Source: Fomes fomentarius (lineage: Eukaryota; Basidiomycota; Agaricomycetes; Polyporales; Polyporaceae). Taken from it: DNA of 64,000 nucleotides. This document shows positions 1 through 10,604 of the stretch, piece after piece (the first letter of the stretch is position 1; every line of letters begins with the position of its first letter). The DNA is taken from assembly GCA_022606135.1 (NCBI GenBank), contig JABYQN010000002.1, positions 2,418,001 to 2,482,000 of the forward strand, read 5' to 3'. The position numbers and the translations under genes were made by a program. The notes under the pieces were generated by a model. It ran no database searches, was not told where the DNA came from, and was given only the letters and a program-made list of their open reading frames with translations.

Positions 1-2029
1 ACCCAGACCCTGCATGAGATCAAGTCAGGCAAGGTCTACCGGGGAGTGCTCTGGATTCTCGGAGAATATGCGGAGGATGTCAGGGAGATACAGGACATCT
101 TCCGCGAGATGCGCAGGGTGCTGGGTGAGATCCCGATCCTTGCGTCGGAGCAGCGGCTGGTGGAGGAGGCGAGCGCGGAGGAAGGCGAGGAGAAGAAGGA
201 TGAGGTGAAGACGGAGAGTTCGAAGCCGAAGGTGTTGGCGGATGGTACGTACGCGACTGAGACTGCTTTCACCAGCGTCTCGAGTGCACGATTGGAGGCT
301 GTAAAAACAGCTGCCAAGCAACCACTTAGAGGTAGGCTCGAAATTCCTATGACCATCCTACGTCCTCTAACGTGGCTGCCTAAGCTCTCATCCTCGGTGG
401 CGACTTCTTCACTGGTTCCGTTCTGGCTTCCGCACTGACGAAACTTGTACTCCGGTACTCTGAGCTCGCCGAGGATAAAAGGAAAACCAATGCTCTTCGT
501 GCTGAGGTACGTGTCTTGCAAACGCGTCTTTGCTCTTTGATTAGTATCTAACAGTTATATAGGCCATGCTCATCATGGCTTCGGTCATCCGCGTCGGCCA
601 GTCCAAATTCGTCGCCGTACCCATCGACGAGGACTCGAGCGAACGTATCATGAGCTGCATCCAGACCCTCAGTGAATTGGAGTCGGCCCGTCCTGTCCAC
701 GAAATCTTCTTGAAGGACACCAAAGCGGCATACTCGAAGATGGTCGCCGCTCAAGAAGTTCGTCTATGTCCGCCTTGCAGCATACACACTGTTTAACTCA
801 CATCGGGTTTGCAGAAGAAGGCTGCGGAGAAGAAGGAATCTGAGCAGGCAAAGGCAGCGATCGTCCAGGTTGATGATCTACTCACCTTCCGTCAATTCTC
901 CAAGAAGGCTGCCGACGACGTCATTGATGTGGGTGTGTTTCTGGATTGTTGTCTCGTACGTACACTCATACCCCTGCACAGGATTCCGAGGACGTCAACC
1001 GTGCTACTGGTGCTGGCGAGGTCACCGAGGACTTCATCTCGAATCTCAGCCGGATCTCCCAGCTGACCGGTTTCTCCGATCCTATCTACGCCGAGGCTTA
1101 TGTCAAGGTTCACGGCTTCGACATCTCACTCGGTCCGTCAATCTATTGTTCGACTTCAATGAGAGTATACTGACGCCAACGATCTCAGACGTGTTGCTTG
1201 TCAATCAGACTGCTGACACGCTGCAGAACCTTTGTCTTGACTTCGCAACTCTTGGTGACCTCAAGCTTGTGGAGCGCCCCTCGTTGTATACGGTCGCCCC
1301 CAACAGCTTCCAGAGTATCAAAGCGACAATCAAGGTTTCGTCGACCGAAACTGGGGTTATATTCGGTAGCATTATCTGGGAGGGTCCCGGGCTCGCTGAG
1401 CAATGCGTCATCCTGAACGATATCCACATTGACATTATGGACTATATTAAGCCGGCCTACTGCACGGAGCAGCAGGTGAGTCTAGGCTGTCTTCCGACCG
1501 GCCCCGTTTTCTAACTTAACGACCCCAGTTCCGTAGCATGTGGACAGAGTTCGAGTGGGAAAACCGCGTGAACGTCACAACAACGATCTCGTACGTGCCT
1601 CCTGCATCTGGGCTGTCACGTCTCTAACGTTCTTCCAGCGATCCGAGAGAATATCTGCAGCACGTCATGAAGGCTACGAACATGTCGTGTCTCACGCCAG
1701 AGGGTGCGCTGTCTGGTGATTGCGACTTCCTTTCCGCCAACATGTACGCAAGGAGCTTGTTCGGTGAGTGTCTCGGCCTCTGCGGACATGTCTCAGCTCC
1801 TGACCTGCTGCTCCCCTTCCAGGCGAAGATGCATTGGCAAACCTTAGCGTCGAGCGCACGGAGGGTGGTACCATCACCGGTCATGTACGGATACGGAGCA
1901 AAACGCAAGGCATCGCTCTATCCTTGGGCGACAGGATCACAATGGGTAAAACCTCCACCATCTCTGATCCATGACAATGTTGACTTACTTGCATGCACAG
2001 CACAAAAGGACAACAAGCCTCCTGTATAG
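1..2029 (+). CDS. SEC26: Coatomer subunit beta (beta-COP), C-terminal part, 5' end outside window
   Basis: Beta-COP is a core subunit of the COPI coat that drives retrograde Golgi-to-ER vesicle transport. The first visible exon carries the end of the HEAT-like trunk, including [19 protein letters not shown] and [17 protein letters not shown], which are characteristic of this family. Later exons give [31 protein letters not shown] and the appendage region with [19 protein letters not shown] and [15 protein letters not shown]. At least eight short introns interrupt the coding sequence. The last joins ...LGDRITM to AQKDNKPPV by splicing ATGG|GTAAAA to CAG|CACAAAAGG, and the stop is TAG at 2027-2029. 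The beginning of the gene is missing, so its full length cannot be judged. Identification is secure from motif order; exact intron ends are by eye. Confidence 0.93.
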
Positions 2030-2204
2030 CTCATGTTGTATCGAGAACCGTAATATATTGGGACCTTTTCGCATCGGAGGATGACCGCGCGAGCGCCGTT
2101 TCGATGACAGTTTCCGTTTCCACGATGACTTCGATTGCAAATATAGTCGAACGCCCGAACGTAACGCAATTCTCTTTTTATCACCTTTGTTGCCGACTCC
2201 GAGG

Positions 2205-4271
2205 ATGGTTGCTTGTCAAAACTCTGTGCTGCCGCACGACAGAGAGAAGGGCTTGCCTATCGAAGACGAAACTGCAGCTGCGGCAAAAGCTGATGTCGCA
2301 CCAGACCTTGCGCTCGTGCAGCGCTATGGCCGGCTCGGACCTTTCCTCGCTAAGCTCTTTGAGAGCGGTGTGGAGGCAAGGGGTGTTGAACGAGTACCGG
2401 AAGACCAACGTGAGACGAAGAACATGTGGAACAAGTGAGTGTAGTAGTTCAAGTTCTTGTGGGACCGCGCTGATTATGTCACCTCGCTATCAAGTCTGTT
2501 GATGTGGTGGTCTGTGAACACTGTGCTCACCACCATACCGATTGGTGCACTAGGCCCGGGGATCTTTTCTCTTACGCTACCGTAGGTCATTCGTTCATAC
2601 TTATGCCTGTGGGACGAGCTGTGGCGCGTGAAGCTGACGATCTCCTCTCTAGACATGCCGTCGCTACGATCCTTTGCTTCGGCGCGCTGGGCGCGACTGC
2701 AACTGCCTTCATCAGTAGCCTGGGACCACAAACCGGGCTGCGTACGATGATCATCACCCGGTTCAGCTCAGGATACGTGGGAGGCACGATCTATTCCCTC
2801 TTCAACATCCTCACTCAGTAAGCTCCAAGTTCCAGTCTACACCACCGCTCAGCGGCTTCGGAGCTCACCATAACTTTGCTCAGATTAGGCTTCTCCGTGA
2901 CCGTGGTCATCCTGGGAGGCCAGACGCTTGCCTCGGTGAACCCTGGCACACTCCCGCTGGTGGTGGGCATCATCATCATAGGCGTCCTCAGTCTCGTCCC
3001 GTGCTTCGTGGGCTACCACCTCGTGCACTACTACGAGCGGTACGCGTGGATGGTCTTGTTCGTCATCATGTTGTTCCTCTGGGGCCTCGGAGGGCGTGCA
3101 GGGTTCGACACGAACGCACAGAAGCCTGTGGAGGGTACAGGCCGAGCGCTCTCAGCGAGCATCATCTCGTTCGGCAGCATCGTCTTCGGGTCCGTTACTG
3201 GCGTACGTATGCACTCTTCTTGATGGTGCTTTCTGCCAAATGCCAATCTCACTCGCCTACGCCGCGATGCATGCCCAGTGGGCCCCGATCGCGGCAGACT
3301 ACAACTGCAGACTCCCAGCGGACACGCCAAGCGTCAAGGTCTTCTTGCTCACCTTGTTCGGCCTCTGGATCCCAGTCTCCTTTGTCGAAATTCTCGGGGC
3401 AGCGCTATTGAGCATCACCGACCCCGCGTACGTGGAGGCGTACGCAAATGGCAGCATGGGCGGGCTCATCGCGCAAGTCCTCTCCCCGTGGGGCGGGTTC
3501 GGCAAGTTCCTCGTCGTCCTCCTTGGGCTCTCGGTAGTGTGAGTACCATCTAGTATTGACACGGGTTCAATCTCGCACACAACGGTCCCACTGAGGCACT
3601 ACATTTCTCTCTCTCTCTCTCTCACACACACACAGCGCGAACAACATCCCGAACACGTACAGCGCGGGGCTCGCGATGCAGTCGCTCGGGCGGCCGTTTG
3701 CGATGGTGCCGCGCTTCTTCTGGACGTTGCTCGCGTTCGTGATCTACACGGTCGCGGGCGTCGCCGGGCGCGAGCACTTCTCGGAGATCCTCTCCAACTT
3801 CCTCAGCATCCTCTCGTACTGGACCGCGTTCTTCATCGTCATCGTCGCCGAGGAGCACTTCCTCTTCCGGCGCCTGGGCGGCGCGCTGGGCGGGTACAAT
3901 CTGGACGACTGGGACAGCCCTACTAGGTGAGTTCCTGTTGTCGGTTGAAGGTGCTGGCAGGGGGTGCCAGGTCGCGGTAATGACGGCAGTCACATAGGTT
4001 GCCGATGGGCATCGCCGGCGTTGTCTCAGGCTGCGTTGGCGTGGCGGGGGCAGTTGTGGGCATGTCGGAAGTGTGGTACACGGGGCCAGTCGCCAAAGCG
4101 GCGGGGAAGCCCGACTTGGGTGCCGATCTGGGCTTCGAGGTAGGCAGGTTCTGTTCGGTACGCCACCCGCTCCGAATCGACGCTAACGTCCATATGCAGC
4201 TTGCTGCAGCGTTTGCGGCGGTAGCCTACCCACCGCTGCGTTGGCTGGAGATTCGGCTCACAGGGCGATAG
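2205..4271 (+). CDS. NCS1-family purine/cytosine permease-like transporter
   Basis: A polytopic plasma-membrane transporter of the nucleobase:cation symporter 1 family (yeast Fcy2-like). It is expected to import cytosine, purines or a related compound; the substrate cannot be read from sequence. Family signals are NMWNNLLMWWSVNTVLTTIP at the first membrane segment, the junction SVTG|WAPIAADYNC (intron about 3203-3278), SFVEILGAALLS and ANNIPNTYSAGLAMQSLG. It ends with LEIRLTGR and a stop at 4271. The first ATG in the coding frame is at 2205; upstream of it only a TTG is in frame. About seven short introns are inferred, one of which ends in a dinucleotide repeat (see 3606-3635). It follows beta-COP on the same strand with about 175 bases between them, but no functional link is implied. 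Confidence 0.9.
3606..3635 (+). repeat. (TC)9-(CA)6 microsatellite forming an intron 3' splice region
   Basis: A run of TC dinucleotides (3606-3623) passes directly into CA dinucleotides (about 3623-3634). The final CAG is the acceptor of the permease intron at about 3539-3635. The TC run therefore serves as the polypyrimidine tract. The next exon continues in frame as V-ANNIPNTYSAG. Confidence 0.85.
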
Positions 4272-4533
4272 CGTGGCATACTCGACATGCTGACCTCGCA
4301 GTGGCCGACCTGTGTTCTGCGGTCTGTCACAGTGATTCGAACATGATGTCATTCCTTCCTGCATCCGTCGTATACATTAGTGTGTCGTAAAGTAAGGTAA
4401 GAAGGGTCTGTATGGAATCCGATCCGGAGGCTCTGTTAGACCCGTGCACTGCGGCACTGTGCCTGTAGATTGCGTACAGATTAGCAGCGAAGCTCAATCG
4501 AAGACACAACCCACCATGATAGCACGCACACTG

Positions 4534-6789
4534 CTAAGACAAGACCAAGCCCATCTCGTTCACCCTATCCCTGGAAAACGACTCCGTGCGTCGGTGCCGG
4601 TAGTAGCTAGGCGGGCTCAATGGCCTGACAGCAGGCGAGCCAGAGGCCGTTCGAGGTCGCACTTCATGGACACCAGGGGTCGGGAACGACGCGAGGATCA
4701 CCGCCAGCTCTTCACGCGTGAGGATTTGCCGCGACTGCCTGCCGGGTGTAGTACGACTGGCGTGATAGCCGGAAGGGTACTGGCCAGGATGAGGACAAGT
4801 AGGAATGATATCCTGTGTGTGCTCCAGGCCTGCTCCCGAGAGCGAACGCGGCCTAGCTCGACTGTGAATGCTTTCAGGTTCCGCGATATGTGGCGACCAA
4901 GAAGGTTCCGAAGACTGCGTCCGCCTGTGCGTTGTCCCAGGCAGTGACCGGCAAGCTACCGCGTGACGGGACGGCGGCGCATATCCACCACGGTCGCTGA
5001 ATCTAGCTTCTTCGAACTGTTCCGGACGGTACGGGCTGATAGACTGATGCGGAGCCGTCCGATGCGCAGAGATCTTGGGCACAAGGTTCTTCATGAGTAC
5101 GTACATGAGGTGGATACGCTTTCCATGAGAGGGATGCAGCAAACCGGGCGAACATGAGAAGCTCAGAGGTGTGAAGGCCTTCTCGCCAGGTATCGGTCGT
5201 CCACTGTCCGACTTCCTGTCGTCCACGACATACTCGAAGCGCCATTGCAGCTGCAGCGGACCTGCATCCTGAGATCCGAGATTCAGGATGTTGCCAGCCA
5301 CATGTACCAGACTAGCAGGACTAAAAGGATGGTCGTCGAAGAGCTCTGTACCAGTGACCACATAGACACCATTCGACTTGATTGTCAGACTAGCCTGGCG
5401 AGAGATGTAGTCCTTGTCCTCGTTGTCGGCAAGTGTCAGGCGGCGCAAGACAGGTGTGGAGTCAAGCGTGCCATGGTGATAGGCACACGTTTCACGCTTC
5501 ACGGGGAGGAAGACCGCGATGCCATATGTCAGTGCGTCCACAAGCTCATTCCCTGCAGTCGAAGTCCTATCCGGCGAGGAAGATGCAGTGTAGCCTACGA
5601 GGCGGAACTTGGGCCGGATCGCGCGGAATCCTTCCTGGTCGATCCAGAGCTCTATGCAGCTGTCTTGTAGCCATCCGAGAATCTCGGGTAGATCTGGGAT
5701 TGGTTGTGTGCGTTTCTGCGAGCGAGTATGTCCAGAGCCAGAACCAGAACCGGATCCAGAATCAAGCGGACAGAATCTAGGAGGAAGAAATGTGTCGAGA
5801 CCCGGCGAGGTAGGGGGCGAGTTGTATGGCTTGCTGACCAGCGGTTGTTGCGAGGAATGAGTGTCTTCGCTGATATCAGCACAGTAAGGTGCGGAGGAAG
5901 GGCGAGTATAGGTATTTCGCAGAAGAGGAGAGCGATAGCGGATTGTGGGTACCACGTTGAAATCTTCAGATATGGCGGTGCTGATAGAGGGCGAAGGGGA
6001 AGCACTTCTCGTAGGAGCAAACAAGGCTGAAGAGATGGTGGACCAGGAGTGCGAGGGTATATCAACGAGTTGTCCTGTGGCAGTGTCACATTTAGTGAGC
6101 CGAGGCGGAGGGAATTGGAACGCTTTGAGGGCGGCCTGAGGTGGGTAAGGCGCACGAGAATCATCGTCCGCAGGGGAGATCACGATTGAGTCGGACGCGC
6201 ATATGGAATATGGTACACTAGGGGATGCACGAGTGAATCCAGGAGAAGAAGGTACGGGAGTCTCGATCTCCGACCTAGTCTCGCCGGCGTCCATGCAGTC
6301 AGGGATAGTAGGAGGGTTGAAGTCAGAGATGGTGGAAAAACGGTTACTCCAGTATTCCCCGTTCCTCTTACGGCGGGCAGATCGGTGGCTCGGGTCTGGC
6401 GAGGGTGCGCAGAGAGAAGACGGGCGTTCGGTGCGTTCACTGATATCATCAGGCATGGGCGGGTCCACTGTCATGTTCCTGACCTGGGATCTGGGGCGAG
6501 GCATTCCGAAGGTGTTGGTGGAGTGAAAGGTTGCCATGCTCGAGCTGGGCTTGAGGAAGCTGGAAGACGCTGGGCGTGAACGCGGGCTTGTGAGCACAGA
6601 CATGATGGAACTGCGGCGGTCTTGCTCGGGGTCGGTATGGAGGAAAATGGGGATCTCGCCGGAACTGGCGAGGGATGCAAGGACATCTAGACTGCCAGAT
6701 GGAGACGGACTTGGCGGACTGAGGGACTCCAGGGCATGCAGAACGTTCCAATTGCGTGGGCGTCGGAAAGACTGGTCACCAGATTCCAT
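4534..6789 (-). CDS. Unknown serine/proline-rich protein with a conserved-looking central region, single exon
   Basis: I do not recognise a named domain. The uninterrupted frame encodes about 751 residues from the ATG at 6789 (MESGDQSFRRPRNWNVLHAL); the 30 codons upstream have only a GTG start and are left out. The N-terminal half and the C-terminal end are serine/proline-rich and look disordered, with a short GSGSGSG run near the middle. Between them lies a globular-looking segment of roughly 230 residues, from about PEILGWLQDSCIELWIDQEG through LTIKSNGVYVVTGTELFDD and LQWRFEYVVDD to HLMYVLMKNLVPKI. No signal peptide or membrane segment is evident. It is transcribed divergently from ALG9 and convergently with the permease. 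Real coding status is supported by length and composition; function is unknown. Confidence 0.75.
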   Translation of the reverse strand: MESGDQSFRRPRNWNVLHALESLSPPSPSPSGSLDVLASLASSGEIPIFLHTDPEQDRRSSIMSVLTSPRSRPASSSFLKPSSSMATFHSTNTFGMPRPRSQVRNMTVDPPMPDDISERTERPSSLCAPSPDPSHRSARRKRNGEYWSNRFSTISDFNPPTIPDCMDAGETRSEIETPVPSSPGFTRASPSVPYSICASDSIVISPADDDSRAPYPPQAALKAFQFPPPRLTKCDTATGQLVDIPSHSWSTISSALFAPTRSASPSPSISTAISEDFNVVPTIRYRSPLLRNTYTRPSSAPYCADISEDTHSSQQPLVSKPYNSPPTSPGLDTFLPPRFCPLDSGSGSGSGSGHTRSQKRTQPIPDLPEILGWLQDSCIELWIDQEGFRAIRPKFRLVGYTASSSPDRTSTAGNELVDALTYGIAVFLPVKRETCAYHHGTLDSTPVLRRLTLADNEDKDYISRQASLTIKSNGVYVVTGTELFDDHPFSPASLVHVAGNILNLGSQDAGPLQLQWRFEYVVDDRKSDSGRPIPGEKAFTPLSFSCSPGLLHPSHGKRIHLMYVLMKNLVPKISAHRTAPHQSISPYRPEQFEEARFSDRGGYAPPSRHAVACRSLPGTTHRRTQSSEPSWSPHIAEPESIHSRARPRSLSGAGLEHTQDIIPTCPHPGQYPSGYHASRTTPGRQSRQILTREELAVILASFPTPGVHEVRPRTASGSPAVRPLSPPSYYRHRRTESFSRDRVNEMGLVLS

Positions 6790-7285
6790 GGTTGAGGAAG
6801 GAAAGATGGAAAGAAAGAGTGGTGGTGTGTCTAGAGAGCTGGGGTATAAACGAGTGGCAGGTCCGTCGAGGTGGGACACGGAGGATATGAGAAAGAGGAG
6901 ATGGTGGAGTCAAGAGAAACAGATCCCACTGGTCTCGACCCCCTTGGGGCGCACTGTGAACCGAATAGCAACTGGCGCGGTTGACTCCCTCGCACACTCT
7001 GCCAGCACGCCCGCCTTTGGAAGACAATGCGCGAGGCGTGCCCAGTGGCCTTTGGCCATTCAATCCCGGTCGCACCATGGGCCATCGAGGAAGGGATAAG
7101 AGGCAAAAAGACAGTCGCGACAGGCTCGACGCGTGCGGACGCGTCAGTCCGAGTCGCGGTCACGACGACGTCACCACGTGCCATGCAGCGCGCCTCTGTG
7201 GCTGCTCCTCCGAGTCCGTCCCCGTCACACGCCGACTCTGCTCATGGTCCTCTTTGCTTGAGACCACCCTTGTACATACTCAGCC
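6790..7285. promoter_or_regulatory. Divergent intergenic region between the unknown minus-strand gene and ALG9
   Basis: About 500 bases separate the two opposed start codons, so promoter elements for both genes must lie here. It contains no convincing coding sequence. I could not assign specific factor sites. Confidence 0.5.
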
Positions 7286-9839
7286 ATGTCAACAGCCGTC
7301 CAGCCAAACGCCAACATACAGACTATCACCTTTCGGCGACCTACGAACAAGGATTCATCTGCGAGCCCCGCGAAACCGAAAAACCGTCATGGTGGTCTGC
7401 TGCAGGATCAGTCGAGGAGGTGTGTTCGTTCGTTCAGCCTCACATACTACTCGGCTTACGATGATTGACATAGGGCACAACGTGCTCCGTGGGTACCGAG
7501 CTGGTCGACTGCGTTGCGTATATTGCTGCTCATACGAGTAGCTGGTGCAATGTACAATGGAATTCAAGACTGTGATGAAGGTATGTTTCTGTAGTCTTTT
7601 TTGCTTGCCTTCATGAACTCCTATGACCCAATACGATGTCATTTCTTGCAGTCTTCAATTTCTGGGAGCCATTACACTACTTGTGGAAAGGCTACGGCTT
7701 CCAGACATGGGAGACCTCTCCTGAATACTCCATCCGGAGCTGGGCCTATATCCTTCTCCACTATCTTCCAGTACAGGTATCCGCAACCTTCATTGGCCCA
7801 GAAAAGGTCGGTCCCGCTGCACGCTTGCGATCAAAATAGTCTCACCCTGTCTCTAGCGTCCTGCTTTCTTTGCCGTGCGCATATTCCTTGCGCTCATCTC
7901 CTCATTCTGCGAAGTCACCTTCTATCGGGCTGTTGTGGAACATATCAACTACCGTGTAGGACGCTATGTCTTCTTCATGCTGTTGTTCAACGCCGGAATG
8001 TGGACTGCTGCAACTGGTATGTCCCTGCAACCCGCTCGGTAGTAATATATTAACGCAAATTCTATAGCATTCCTCCCTTCGTCTTTTGCAATGCATGCGA
8101 ATACCCTTGGTTTTGCATACGCACTGCAGCGACCAACTATTGGAAACACACGCCGCACGCTGTTTGCTACGCTCGCGTTCGCAAGTGGGGCAATTGTTGG
8201 GTGGCCGTTCGCGCTCGCCGTTGCCATCCCATTTGTCTTCGAAGAGCTCTTGATCACTGGTGCCGACCAAGTCACCTCAGAAAACAGGGCATCGTGGCTG
8301 GTCAAGAGGTGGAAGCGTGCGTTCACTTCTGCCGCAGTTGCAGTGCTCCTCTTCGTGAGTCTCACAGTTGTCTTCTTCCGTTCGTATTGAATGACAGTGA
8401 TTATTGTATCAGGTACCGGTTGTTGCTCTGGACAGCCTATACTACGGCAAATTGACGGTCGTGCCCTGGAACATCGTCAAGTACAACGTCTTCCCCGACG
8501 CCCAGCGAGGACCTGAGCTCTACGGCACCGAGCCTGTTCACTTCTACCTGTCGAACCTGCTCCTGAACTTCAACGTCCTGGTTCCATTTGCGCTGGCTGC
8601 ACTTCCCGCCCTCGCGATCACCTACTACGTCGATCGCAGACGACTGGGCGATCGATATCAATACGTGAATCAGAGCTCGCCGTACATCCTGCTTGCTGTC
8701 AGGTTGGCGCCCGTCTACCTTTGGGCCACGATCATGACTGCCCAGAAGCACAAGGAGGAACGATTCATGTATCCAATCTACCCGCTGATTTGCTTCAACG
8801 CCGCTGTCGCGGTGTATCTAGTCCGAGGCTGGCTAGAGGCTGCATTCATCAAAGCAACGAACTCTCCGTACAGGGTATGTTTTATGTTCATGGTGCCGGG
8901 CATTGTCGGAACGCTGAACATCACTGTCCGATTCGTCAGGCCTCGCAGTCGTCGCTGTTCAGCCAGTTCACGTTGTCGGTCGTGGTCACCACATGCGTCC
9001 TATCGATTTCCCGGATCATGGCCCACTGGAAGTACTACCACTCTCCGATGTCGGTGACCTACGCCCTGGAAGCCGCGGAGGTCCCTCGCCTGCTGAACGT
9101 GACCGGGCACATCATCCTCCCGCCACAGGTCGATTCCCAGGATGATCATAAGCGGCGCACCAGCGCTGAAGGTCAAGACAACGAGCCGCGGATCGACTTG
9201 AGCCTGATACGGGATTGGGGCCTGCGCCTCTGCGTAGGGAAGGAATGGCACCGGTTCCCGGGACACTTCCTCGTTCCTGACGGGGTGCGCGTCGGTTGGG
9301 TGAAGAGCGAGTTCGACGGGATGCTGCCGGGTCATTTTGCGGAAACGACAGGACAGAGTGGGTTGCTTGAACGGCTGAAGGGTACGAGGGTGGTTCCAAA
9401 GGCACTGAACGACCTGAACAGGGAAGCGCCGGAATTCTACGTGAGTGCCGGTTTGCGCGGATGCATTGAAGCAGTATGTGAACGCTGACGACATCGGTTC
9501 GTTGCTTTGTCTTTTTGGATGCGCGCGTGTGTGCACTTGGTCCCTGCCGTTCGCGTGCAGGTTGACGTGCTGGATTGTGACTATATGCTCGACCTGGATT
9601 TCCCGCAACATCCGAGCGAGGCACGCCACGAACCCCGGTACGTCGCGGACGAGTCGACCTGGGAGCGTGTCGCGTGCCACCCGTTCCTGGATGCACAACA
9701 TTCGTCGCTGCTGACGCGGACGCTGTGGATGCCTGGGGAGCTGTGGCAGGCGCAAAACTCGTACGGGGAGTTCTGTCTGCTGAGGCACAAGGCGAACGTG
9801 GAGAGGAAGGAGGGAGAGCATACGGTGCGCCGGGCGTAG
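7286..9839 (+). CDS. ALG9: Dolichyl-P-mannose alpha-1,2-mannosyltransferase ALG9
   Basis: An ER multi-spanning enzyme of glycosyltransferase family 22 that adds alpha-1,2-linked mannoses to the lipid-linked oligosaccharide used for N-glycosylation. The N-terminal catalytic loop spans two exons: IQDCDE|VFNFWEPLHYLWKGYGFQTW, then SPEYSIRSWAYILLHYLP. Downstream is the family motif QKHKEERFMYPIYPLICFNA, followed by LCVGKEWHRFPGHFLVPDG and a soluble C-terminal part with VLDCDYMLDLDFPQ and HPFLDAQHSS. The start MSTAVQPNANIQ at 7286 is the first in-frame ATG of the first exon. The next splice, at about 7418, removes a stop-bearing intron and yields ...RAQRAPWVPSWSTALRILLL, the first membrane segment. 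All hallmark regions are intact, so the gene appears functional. Confidence 0.93.
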
Positions 9840-10604
9840 GTGTCCGACGCGAGCGCGCTCGAGGCGGCGGGACGGTGTGTGTGGACGTCATAGAACTGTC
9901 GAGTACCTAACTTATCAGGCAGACGTGGTAATATGCAGCCGATTTGCCCTCTGGCAGGTTCGACGTCGCGACTTCCGAGCAGGGGCGACAGGCCTGGGCT
10001 GCATGCTGAGACGTTGGTCCTTGTGCACGCACATGCTGCTCGATGTGATGCTGCAGGGCCCGGCGCAGACGAGGGCAGATCAGCGCGAGCACCTTCGCTT
10101 CCAAAAATGGGCGTGCGCCGCTGCAAGGAGCAGGGAACATGTTGCGATGGACTCGCACACGCGCCGCCCGACCGGCCTCTCCGTGAATGGCGCGTAGGCC
10201 CTCGTCGCCTGCGCCCATGCACACTGCTACATTCCGCTGGCGAGAGCGCGCCCGTGGCCAGTGGTGGCTTCGCCGCGGACGTCTGGCACGGCACGAGGTT
10301 TGTGGCGAGGCCGGTATGGGGCACCGACGCACGAAGCGGGGGCCCTCTGTCCTTTTCCGGAAGGGGGGTGTCTATATCGGAGGATGTGAATGGCACGGCG
10401 GGGCTTCGTTGAACGGCTTCGATTTCGTTTGCTTCTGTTATTTCGCCATGCTCGGTATATCCCTCCCAGCTTCCCTCGGCTGCCCTCTCTCTCCCTCTCC
10501 CCATTCCTCCGTCTAGCCTCTCTCCCACCCCTCTCTCTCTTCCCGCCCGCCCAGGACCCGCTCCCCCGTCGACGGCCAGCAGCTAGAGCAGATTGCAGCC
10601 AAAC
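9840..10604. other. Intergenic region with pyrimidine-rich core promoter
   Basis: It holds the 3' flank of ALG9 and the promoter of the next plus-strand gene. A strongly pyrimidine-rich tract (about 10470-10555, rich in CTCTCT and CCCTC) ends roughly 50 bases before the ATG, as is common in fungal core promoters. The long minus-strand open frame here looks like chance. Confidence 0.6.

Noticed and set aside
6790..6879. N-terminal extension of the unknown serine/proline-rich protein
   Set aside because: Begins with GTG rather than ATG; nuclear fungal genes normally start at ATG, so the start at 6789 is used.
9581..10528. 315-codon minus-strand frame over the ALG9 end and following gap
   Set aside because: Starts inside the next gene's promoter and overlaps conserved ALG9 coding sequence; arginine/serine-rich without motifs.
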